Positions 53,645-61,155 of a DNA stretch of 64,000 bases are shown here, piece after piece (position 1 is the first letter of the stretch; the number at the start of each line of letters is the position of its first letter). Location: assembly GCA_938012815.1 (NCBI GenBank), contig CALLVV010000001.1, positions 1-64,000 on the forward strand. The letters are read 5' to 3'. Below the pieces are notes generated by a model. It was given only the letters and a program-made list of their open reading frames with translations. It made no database searches and had not been told where the DNA came from. The DNA comes from an uncultured Propionibacteriaceae bacterium (GTDB lineage Bacteria > Actinomycetota > Actinomycetes > Propionibacteriales > Propionibacteriaceae). The position numbers and the translations under genes were made by a program.

Positions 53645-54724
53645 TCAGGGCGCGGGGACGATGATGTCGCGCACCAGGGCGTCGAGGTCCGCGTCGGCGG
53701 CCAGGAACTGGCGCAGCGTCTTGCGGGTGGGGCCGAACTCCTCGAACTCCTCGACGGTCATGCCGTCGGGCTCGTAGGCGCGGACGAAGTCCGGGATGCG
53801 CTCCAGCTCGGCGATGTAGTGCGGGTCGACGGGGTCGGCGATGCGCTCGCGGGCGGTGTAGCCGGAGTCGGCGATGATCTTCTGCCACTTGAAGGGCGGG
53901 GAGACCACCACGTCGCCGCCGACGAACTCGGCCCACTGGTTGACGTTGCGGAAGGCGGCCGCGAGCACGCGGGCGCGGTAGCCGCGCTCCTGGAAGATCT
54001 GGTAGGCGCGCTTCATGGCGGCGATGCCCGCCCATTCGAGGGCCGACGGGTCGATGAAGATGCCGTCGCGGGCGACGACGTGCTTCAGCCAGTCGTCGAG
54101 ACGACCCACCATGATCGTGACGACCGGCCCCATCTCGGAGGTGTCGTGCCCGGCGGCCTCACGGGCCTTCAGGCCGCGTTCGATGGCCTCGGCGGCCTGC
54201 ACGGCCTGCGGCACGGAGAAGGACACGGTGACGTTGATCGAGACGCCGCGGGAGGTGGCGTCCTCGATGGCCTCAAGGCCGGTCTTGGTAGCGGGGATCT
54301 TCACCACGATGTTGCGGGCCAGGTTGTGGAATTCCTCGGCCTGGTCGGCGAGCTTCGTGGCGTCGCGGTGGAAACGCGGGTCGGTCTGCACCGACAGGCG
54401 GCCGTTGCGTCCCTTGTGCTCGTCGAAGATGGGCTCCAGGAGTTTCGCGGCCTCCTGCGACATGTCCTTGACGGCCTTCCAGCCAATCTCAGACTCGCCC
54501 CAGGTGGGGTTCGCGTCGGCGATGGCCTGGATGCGCGGCGCCCACACGTCGAGGTGCTTCTTGATGGTGGTGTAGGCGATGACCGGGTTGCAGGTGGCGC
54601 CGACACCGCCGTACGAGATGGACTGGCGCAGCTCATCCAGGTCGGAGGAATCGTTCCAGAGCGCCGTCGGGGTGTTGCGGGCGGCGTCCAGGAGAGGTCC
54701 TGGCGTGTACTCGATGTCAGTCAT
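53645..54724 (-). CDS. tal: Transaldolase
   Basis: 359 aa from ATG 54724, with AAGGAG 11 nt upstream. The Schiff-base lysine is Lys142 in IVVKIPATKTGL. Other conserved stretches are SYGGVGATCNPVIA at the start, SINVTVSFSVPQAVQAAEA and YRARVLAAAFRNVNQW. This is the branch often found inside inositol or polyol gene sets rather than the short pentose-phosphate TalB. It lies upstream of iolG and the isomerase on the same strand, the three forming a likely operon interrupted only by the palindrome. Confidence 0.88.
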   Translation of the reverse strand: MTDIEYTPGPLLDAARNTPTALWNDSSDLDELRQSISYGGVGATCNPVIAYTTIKKHLDVWAPRIQAIADANPTWGESEIGWKAVKDMSQEAAKLLEPIFDEHKGRNGRLSVQTDPRFHRDATKLADQAEEFHNLARNIVVKIPATKTGLEAIEDATSRGVSINVTVSFSVPQAVQAAEAIERGLKAREAAGHDTSEMGPVVTIMVGRLDDWLKHVVARDGIFIDPSALEWAGIAAMKRAYQIFQERGYRARVLAAAFRNVNQWAEFVGGDVVVSPPFKWQKIIADSGYTARERIADPVDPHYIAELERIPDFVRAYEPDGMTVEEFEEFGPTRKTLRQFLAADADLDALVRDIIVPAP

Positions 54725-55115
54725 GAACTTCAGGCTCCTTCTCGGGGGTGGCGGCAGCGTCATCGCCGTCGTCGAACCAAGTCAACCCCAATGGCAACAC
54801 CAAGTCAAGCACTTGTAATGACAAATCGATCGGTTGGGGCGTTGGGATGTGAACAGCACAGGCCGAGAACCCTCCGGCGCGGGCGACCGGGGAAGGGTTG
54901 GCGCCCCATAATTAGCCTGACCTACGCTTCACCCTGCGCACCGGCACGACGCGCCGCGGTTTGCGCAATCCCGCCGGGATGTCTTGTCGCCCCCGAATAA
55001 CGCTGTGGCTCGCCTGGCTGGATGATGGAGCCGTGCCGTGGACCCCAAGGGGCGACGTGCAAAGCACGGGAGGCGTGATTGCTAGGGGTTTTGTTCTCTG
55101 CCCAGGGTGAAAACT
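54725..55115. other. Intergenic stretch with a candidate operator, no gene
   Basis: No supported gene in 390 nt. Near the transaldolase start, CAAGT and ACTTG (54801-54815) form a 5-bp inverted repeat, and ACCAAGTCAA occurs twice in a row (54776 and 54799), a possible binding site for a sugar-operon regulator. The rest (54830-55110) is GC-rich with short hairpins and no protein-like frame. Confidence 0.35.
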
Positions 55116-55799
55116 CTAGTCACCCATGGAGAGCCGGGGACTGACGATGCCCAACTCGAATCCCCGGATCAGGGCCTGGAGCCGGTCGCGGACGCCGAGT
55201 TTCGTGCAGGCGTTGGCCAGGTAGGTCTTGACAGAGCCTTCGGAGATGTACATTTCCCTGGCGATTTCACGGTTGCTGAGCCCCCGTCCCAAGAGCTGCA
55301 GGACGGAGATCTCGCGGGGCGCCAGGCCCACCTCCGTCGCGGCTGACCCGGAGACGGCCTTCGGGTCGTGGACGCCGCCGATCACCTGCTGAGCCAGGAG
55401 GCGCACGACGCCGGGAGACAGCGGCAGGTTGTCGGCCATGCTGCCATGGATGGCGGCAAGGATCTCCTCAGCGCGGGCGTCCTTGACCAGATACCCTGAG
55501 GCCCCTGCCCGGAGGGCGGGGACCACATGGTCCAGCGTAGAAAACATCGTGATCACCAACACCCTGATGCCAGGCAACTCTGCGACGATCCTTCGTGTGG
55601 CTTCGACCCCGTTCAGACGGGGTATTTTGAGATCCATCAGAACTAGGTCTGGGATGAGCGCATGGGCCTGTTCAACTGCTGCCTGACCGTCCTCGGCCGT
55701 CCCTACTACTGAGATGCCATCCTCGTTATCGAGGAGAGTCCTCATGGCATAGAGCATGAGTGGCTGGTCATCAACCACTAGAACAGTGATGTCTGCCAT
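55116..55799 (-). CDS. NarL/LuxR-type response regulator
   Basis: 227 aa. The receiver domain has the acidic pocket VVDDQP (Asp10, Asp11), phospho-acceptor Asp56 in LVLMDLKIP, and Lys in GYLVKDAR. The C-terminal LuxR-type HTH is VGLAPREISVLQLLGRGLSNREIAREMYISEGSVKTYLANACTKLG. Partner of the histidine kinase at 57202-58425, from which it is now separated by 1.4 kb of transposase remains. Likely regulates the lanthipeptide-type locus. Confidence 0.93.
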   Translation of the reverse strand: MADITVLVVDDQPLMLYAMRTLLDNEDGISVVGTAEDGQAAVEQAHALIPDLVLMDLKIPRLNGVEATRRIVAELPGIRVLVITMFSTLDHVVPALRAGASGYLVKDARAEEILAAIHGSMADNLPLSPGVVRLLAQQVIGGVHDPKAVSGSAATEVGLAPREISVLQLLGRGLSNREIAREMYISEGSVKTYLANACTKLGVRDRLQALIRGFELGIVSPRLSMGD

Positions 55800-56023
55800 G
55801 ACGACAGATTACCACCTGCCCCCCGTGCTATTTGTGGCTGATTCTGGGGTTGTTGAACCCACTTGCTGTAGACGGGGTCGCAAAGTCTTGGAACGCAATG
55901 GTGTTGCAATCAGTCCCAGGGGACGGTGCGCCGGTTCATGCAGCCTGGAGGGCCTGGAGGGGGTGTCACACCTTGCCTCAAGGCCCGCAACTACTGTGCC
56001 TGCTGCCGACCTGGCAGGGTGTC

Positions 56024-56550
56024 CTGATCTGATCGAAAGGAACTTCACAGCCGCGGATGCTGGTGGGTGACATCACCTATGTTCACACCCGGGAAGGATT
56101 CGTGTATCCGGCAGGCCGTGAGGGGCCGTCTGCTTGAAAAGGATTGTTGGCTACGCCAGGGCAGGGACGCATGCGAGTCGAATTGGTTCAAAACGCCCCG
56201 GAGAAGTGGCAGTTCAGAACTGTCAGCCCGTCAAGGGTGTGACGTTTTTCATGTCGAGTCCGGGGATCGCAGTACACGTCCGCCGAGTACACCGCCTCCA
56301 TGAACAAGTATGGTTTCCTCGCTTCGGTGGGAAGAACGGGTGTGTGCCACGTACAGTGCCGCAGCAGATATCATTCAACGCCACCCGTGCAGGAAATAAC
56401 TCGTCAACCGGGAGGATCTACTACACCAGAAGAAAAGCAATCAAAGAGGTGACATCATGGATTGAACGCTGACTGCGATCAAACCAGGTTTCATTTTGCG
56501 ATCGGGTACCGCACCCCGGACGAAGTCCATCAGGAATGGAGGAAAACCGA
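56024..56550 (+). mobile_element. IS3-family transposase remnant (OrfB), multiply frameshifted
   Basis: Pieces of an IS3 OrfB lie in different frames, in order: DLIERNFTA, VGDITYVHTREGFVYPAG (with catalytic Asp), KRIVGYARAG, GSQYTSAEYTASMNKYGF, then KAIKEVTSWIER and TRFHFAIGYRTPDEVHQEW. Order and spacing match the C-terminal half of the transposase. At least four frameshifts make it dead. No inverted repeats recognised. Confidence 0.8.
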
Positions 56551-56584
56551 GACGGCAACCTCAACCACAATCCAAGTTTTTCAC

Positions 56585-57140
56585 TGCCGTCCACAAAACC
56601 CATGGCAGTCCACTACAGCCACAAACGTGCACTCCACGACCGCAGAACCCTCACCGCGCAGGAGAACAAGGCCCGGGCCGTCGTGGCCGGCGAGAAGACC
56701 GCCCGCAACCCACGGTTCGTGACAACCAGCAAAGGCGCCGCTGTCCTCAACGAAGACGCGCTGACCCGAGCGAAACAACTGGTCGGGTTGAAAGGCTACG
56801 TCACCAACATTCCCATAACCGCCATGCCAGGACAGGAAGTGATCGACGCCTACCACGACCTATGGAACATCGAACAATCATTCCGGATGTCCAAACACGA
56901 CCTCAAAGCCAGACCAATCTTCCACCACCAAGCCGAAGCGATCGAAGCCCACCTCACCATCGTGTTCACCGCTCTCGCCATCACCCGCAGCTCCAAACCA
57001 CCACCGGCATCAGCATCAAACGACTGATTCGAACCCTACGACCCCTACGCCAAGTCACCATCCAAATCGCCGGTCAAGCCATCACCGCCCAACCCCACAC
57101 AACCCCCAACACCACACAACCCCCGACACCACAGCAATAA
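56585..57140 (+). mobile_element. IS1634-family transposase, C-terminal remnant
   Basis: The frame encodes AVHYSHKRALHDRRTLTAQ, NPRFVTTSKG and LKGYVTNIPI, then MPGQEVIDAYHDLWNIEQSFRMSK and ARPIFHHQAEAIEAHLTIVF. After a frameshift near 56990 it continues with QTTTGISIKRLIRTLRPLRQVTI to a TAA at 57140. This is the end of an IS1634/IS1549-type DDE transposase; KGYVTN...IEQSFRMSK is diagnostic. The N-terminal two thirds are missing. It follows the IS3 debris directly. Confidence 0.85.
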
Positions 57141-57201
57141 TCGAGAAAATCCTGGGTCACTAAACTGCGACAACTCAGGCCTGACGTGGCGAATGGTCAG
57201 C

Positions 57202-58425
57202 TCATTCTGGATTCTTTCGGGGTGTCAAGTGTGAAGTATCTGAATTGTGAATGGGGATGCGGGCTTCTACCACCCACTGATCGCCGCGAAGTCCGGATGA
57301 GTAGCTGCCGTTCACTGCGATGACTCTTTCGTGGAGAGAGGTCAATCCATATCCTTCCAGCCTCTGGTGAGCGACGATCTTGGGATGGGAATTTGTGATT
57401 TTGACCTGCACCTCTGTCGCCTTGATGGCCAGAGTGATGGAGCAGGCCGCTCCTGCGTGCGCGTGTTTGACGATATTAGTGACTGATTCCTGTATCAGGC
57501 GCGCGCATGTATTTCTGAGCGAGAATGGAAGTGATTCTACCCGTGGGTCAGTGTTCATTGAGGTTATGGTAAAGCCCAATCCTCTTAGTGATTCTATATG
57601 CCGGTCAATCTGTTCGTTTATGCTGGGGGTGCTGTTTATCTGTTCGGTGAAAGCTTTGGAATCCTTGGCCTCTCCTGTCCGTAGGACGTCTAGTAGTGCT
57701 CTTAACTCAGTGAGTGCTTCGCGGGCGGAGTCATCAATGATGCCTAAAACGTCCTGGAGTAGATCAGGGTCTCGGGATTTCCGGTGAGCCATGACGTTCA
57801 TCGTGATGACAGTTATGTGGTGAGCCACCACATCGTGAAGCTCCCGCGCCAGATGCTGACGTTCTTCGCGACGCACCTCTTCTTGGCGGGCTCTGACGGC
57901 AACCAGTTGTCGGCGCATCTTGACCGTCCTTACCACAAGGTACCGGAGAGCTAGGCCGATCAGACTGGCGCCGCAGAGCACCGAGATAGATCCCCACCAG
58001 AAAGCTATTGTGCTGCCGACTCCCCTGAGCTCCACGAGCCAAGTCGTCAAGATAAGCCATGCAAGGCTCAGGCCCCAGTGAATGACCATTACGTGATGTC
58101 GGGACAGTGTGCATACCAGCAGCATGATTACCGTCGCCGCTATCATGGGGAAGAAGGGAAGGTGGGTGGCAAACGTCGTTCCCATGGCCATTGCGCATAG
58201 GATGAGCGATGCCCGTATTGAAATCAGACACAAGCCAATGGCTGCATACGATAAAATAAACTGGATTATGATCCAGAGATTTGCGGGCGTCCAAGGAGTG
58301 GAAGTGACGTCGCTAGCCAGTCCCACCAGAGCTGCTAGGAGTAGTCCTAGACGAAGCCACCATGGGATGAGGGAGGCGTAGTCTGACCCCTGCCGCTTCC
58401 AGGTTTTCTTGGGTATCCAGTCCAT
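57202..58425 (-). CDS. NarL-type sensor histidine kinase
   Basis: 407 aa. Residues ~20-165 hold five or six membrane helices with very short loops, so the sensing face is within or close to the membrane. A coiled coil (RARQEEVRREERQHLA) leads to the HisKA_3 box ELHDVVAHHIT with phospho-accepting His197. The ATPase part has the N box RLIQESVTNIVKHAHAG and a short G box near EGYGLTSLHERV. Kinases with many short helices typically detect peptides or membrane stress. The peptide gene ends 31 nt upstream on the same strand, and the regulator lies beyond the transposase remains. GC is lower than in the rest of the window. Confidence 0.92.
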   Translation of the reverse strand: MDWIPKKTWKRQGSDYASLIPWWLRLGLLLAALVGLASDVTSTPWTPANLWIIIQFILSYAAIGLCLISIRASLILCAMAMGTTFATHLPFFPMIAATVIMLLVCTLSRHHVMVIHWGLSLAWLILTTWLVELRGVGSTIAFWWGSISVLCGASLIGLALRYLVVRTVKMRRQLVAVRARQEEVRREERQHLARELHDVVAHHITVITMNVMAHRKSRDPDLLQDVLGIIDDSAREALTELRALLDVLRTGEAKDSKAFTEQINSTPSINEQIDRHIESLRGLGFTITSMNTDPRVESLPFSLRNTCARLIQESVTNIVKHAHAGAACSITLAIKATEVQVKITNSHPKIVAHQRLEGYGLTSLHERVIAVNGSYSSGLRGDQWVVEARIPIHNSDTSHLTPRKNPE

Positions 58426-58456
58426 TTTAGGGATGCGGGAACTCGCTGTAGCGTAC

Positions 58457-58618
58457 TCAGAGGCCGCAGAAGAGAGGGAAAATGTGGCACAGATACTCCG
58501 GGGAAGATGAGCTGGTGAGTTGTGTGACTTCGACTGTTTGAGGTATGTTGGAAGTCTCGGCCTGAGGTGCTAAAGCCAGTGTGGCTGCGGTAACCGCAAT
58601 CAGTTTGCGAATGAACAT
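58457..58618 (-). CDS. 53-aa secreted peptide with two cysteines, upstream of the kinase
   Basis: ATG 58618 is preceded by AGGAGAGAAA, a near-perfect ribosome site. Residues 1-20 (MFIRKLIAVTAATLALAPQA) look like a Sec signal peptide. A Ser/Thr-rich linker (TQLTSSSSPEY) leads to a hydrophobic C-terminus with a cysteine pair, YLCHIFPLFCGL. The stop lies 31 nt before the histidine kinase start, so both share a transcript. There is no double-glycine leader, which argues against being the LanT substrate. I know of no family match. Candidate autoinducing or sensed peptide; a small accessory or immunity peptide is an alternative. Too short to appear in usual gene lists. Confidence 0.6.
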   Translation of the reverse strand: MFIRKLIAVTAATLALAPQAETSNIPQTVEVTQLTSSSSPEYLCHIFPLFCGL

Positions 58619-58845
58619 TTTCTCTCCTGAAGAGTTGAGCTCGGATGAGCTGAGTGGCTGATGTTTCTACGAAATTGTTGGTTGATGCTTTCTTCCCGGG
58701 AATGTGCTGGAATCTGATTGGATAATAACGTGATACCTACCTTCCTTGCCGGTGATGCTGGTGCAGATGCCGGGAGATAGCTGATCCGGCGTGCCGCTGC
58801 CAGGAATCCAGTGCTATCTCAATGCTAGGGGAAACCGTGTGGGAA
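58619..58845. other. Leader region between lanT and the peptide gene
   Basis: No protein-like frame. The last part on the minus strand, CAACTCTTCAGGAGAG, closely matches CAACTCTTCTTGAGGAGAG in front of lanM, a shared leader element. It probably contains the promoter for the peptide and kinase. Confidence 0.4.
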
Positions 58846-61155
58846 TCACAGTGGACCAGGGTCCTTGCGACTTTTGGCCTGCTGAGGGCGTCCTCGTTCA
58901 GGTTGCTCAACCCTGGCGCTCGTCACACGTGGCGCAGCCACTGCCTGGCCGCAAGGCGCCCAGGAGCCAGGTAGGTCTATCGCGTAGCGCCGGGGTGGTT
59001 GCGGATGGGCCATCAACTCAGGAGCGTCGTCTACCGCCTGCTTGGCCCGTCGCGGCAGTGCATCGAGAGTCTTTCCGGCCAGCGGTGTGGGAGCCGTGAC
59101 CGTCGCCGACATGAACCTGCCTGAGGTGGGCATCACATCGAATGAGTCCCGGTCTGCCATGTTCCAAACTGTTTCGCAGTACTCCATGACTGTGGGGTCG
59201 TGGCTCACCATGACCATGGTGACGTCTCGGTAACGCTCTCCGCGGATCACATGCTTGTAGATGTGGCGACGGTTGTCCTCATCGAGACTACTGACGGCTT
59301 CATCGAGGAACAGGAATTGCCGTCCTCGCACCAGTGCGCGAGCCAGCAGGAGCCGTTGTGCCTGTCCAGTTGAGAAATTACGGCCACCCGCCTGGACACG
59401 TGAATCCAGCTTGGCCGGAAGGCGGTTCACGGTTTGATCTAGGTTGACATCCGCCAAGATGTCTAACAGGTCTGCATCGTTGACATCATGGTCGTACCCC
59501 AACATCAGGTTTTCGCGTATGGTTCCCTCCACCAAGGTCATCTTGGGAAAGACCACGCCGGTAGTTTCCCGGAAATGGGCATCGCCCACCTTCAGGGTGC
59601 CAGAGAAGTCATTGAGCCCCAGCAGTACGAACAGCAGGGTGGATTTTCCGGCTCCTGATGGCCCAAATACGGCAATTTTCTCGCCAGGCGCGGCCTGGAG
59701 GTCGATCCCGTTGCATACCAAAGCGCTTCCCGGGTAGCCGAAGGCGAGTGACCTGGCCTCGATCCTCCCGGGCTCATCCGCGGGTATCAATTCCCCGAAG
59801 CAGGGTGAGGCATGGAAGAGATCGGCTTGCTTGTCCTGGTAAACAGCGACGTTGGCGATCTGCTGCACCACGCCTTGAGCTTCGGATACCGCGCCGGTGA
59901 ATAACGCCATGCCCGTCTGGAATAGGATGATGTCGGCGATACTGGCTTGCCCTCTGCCGACCAGCCAGAGGCCTGTGGCCACGATGAGTACCAGCATGCT
60001 GGTGGTGTAACCGGTCTGTACGCCTGCTGTCAGGGTGCTCCACCGGATGACACGGTTGTACTCCATATTGACTCGTTGGTTCATTGAAATCCAGCGTCGC
60101 AGGTGATGCTCCTCGGTGCCAGTCGCCTTCACAGCGTCGATGTTCGTCAGGGTCGCTTGGGTCTCCCCGCTCATCTGCACCTGTGCCTGCACCTGGGTCT
60201 GGCTGGCTTCCATCTGCCGGCGTGTTAGGAACAGGCTCACCAGGAAATAGAGGGTAGAGCCAGCCACCAGCAGGCTGGCCAGAGGTGGGGACACCAAGAC
60301 TAGGTAGGTCAGTGTGAGAAGCAGTGAAAGGACCGAGAGCACCGACGGAAGGATCGTCATGACCAAGGCGTTTTTGAGGATGAATCTCAAGCCGATCTTC
60401 TCGGTGATTGCTCCGACCGACTGGGTGGTGAAGTAAGACAAACGTTGTGCGAACACTCCAGAGAAGAGCCGTTTGGTGTACGTGCTTTCGAAGTGGTTGG
60501 AGCCGCGTTGCAGTCCAAGGGAGCGGATGGTGAATGAGGCGGCTGTCAGTGTTGCTGTCAGCGCTAGGCTTCCGAGAACCAGGATGGGTGTCGGAGGACC
60601 TAGGTGGACTAGCTGCCGGGTTCCGGCAGTGACACCCAGTGTCACGAGTTGCGCCAGAATGATGCTCAGGGTTAGTAGGGCACCGGCGCTTGCAGGGAAC
60701 AGCGCACGCAAGGGTTGATGAAGTGATGACGCTGAATGGTGTCGTTTGAAGTCATCGGAGGGTTTCAAGAACACCAGAGCATTGGTGAACATAACCCAGA
60801 AATCCTGGTACGTTATCCGCAGACGTCCCAGAGCAGGATCGATCACGCTGACATACCGACGTCCGAACTTTTCGATGACTACGAAATGATGCCCCTCCCA
60901 ATGGGCGATCACGGGGGTGGCGAGTCTGCGCAGGCTGTCATCGGAAACCTGGTTCCGGTCTACCTTGCGGGCGCTCATCGTCAACCCGTATTCGGAATTG
61001 AGAAGGCGTAAGAATCCGACGCTCAAGCCGTCAGGGGGTAGGGGTTTCCAGTCACGCAGTTCCCCGGGCGAAACCCGCGAGCCCATGCTGCTGAGAACCA
61101 TCGAGTAGCAAGCCAACAGACAGTCCTGCTCGCTCTGTTGCAGCACAATCCTCAT
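58846..61155 (-). CDS. lanT: Peptidase-containing ABC transporter (LanT-type)
   Basis: 769 aa. N-terminal C39 peptidase: Cys12 in QSEQDCLLACYSMV, His90 in WEGHHFVVIEKFG, Asp106 in VSVIDPALG. Such domains cut after double-Gly-type leaders while exporting. Six helices follow (residues ~150-430). The ATPase has Walker A GPSGAGKS, a degenerate signature NFSTGQAQR, and Walker B FLFLDEAVSSLDED. The last ~90 residues are a Pro/Arg-rich tail not typical of the family, perhaps a frameshift near the end or an extension. ATG overlaps the lanM stop by 4 nt. It would process and export the lanthipeptide. Confidence 0.92.
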   Translation of the reverse strand: MRIVLQQSEQDCLLACYSMVLSSMGSRVSPGELRDWKPLPPDGLSVGFLRLLNSEYGLTMSARKVDRNQVSDDSLRRLATPVIAHWEGHHFVVIEKFGRRYVSVIDPALGRLRITYQDFWVMFTNALVFLKPSDDFKRHHSASSLHQPLRALFPASAGALLTLSIILAQLVTLGVTAGTRQLVHLGPPTPILVLGSLALTATLTAASFTIRSLGLQRGSNHFESTYTKRLFSGVFAQRLSYFTTQSVGAITEKIGLRFILKNALVMTILPSVLSVLSLLLTLTYLVLVSPPLASLLVAGSTLYFLVSLFLTRRQMEASQTQVQAQVQMSGETQATLTNIDAVKATGTEEHHLRRWISMNQRVNMEYNRVIRWSTLTAGVQTGYTTSMLVLIVATGLWLVGRGQASIADIILFQTGMALFTGAVSEAQGVVQQIANVAVYQDKQADLFHASPCFGELIPADEPGRIEARSLAFGYPGSALVCNGIDLQAAPGEKIAVFGPSGAGKSTLLFVLLGLNDFSGTLKVGDAHFRETTGVVFPKMTLVEGTIRENLMLGYDHDVNDADLLDILADVNLDQTVNRLPAKLDSRVQAGGRNFSTGQAQRLLLARALVRGRQFLFLDEAVSSLDEDNRRHIYKHVIRGERYRDVTMVMVSHDPTVMEYCETVWNMADRDSFDVMPTSGRFMSATVTAPTPLAGKTLDALPRRAKQAVDDAPELMAHPQPPRRYAIDLPGSWAPCGQAVAAPRVTSARVEQPERGRPQQAKSRKDPGPL

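Noticed and set aside
58457..58618. The 53-aa peptide as the lanthipeptide precursor (LanA)
   Set aside because: It has a Sec-type signal rather than a charged leader ending in a double-Gly site, and it is coupled to the kinase rather than to lanM. Kept as a peptide gene, not as LanA, though the Ser/Thr run and two Cys keep the idea alive.
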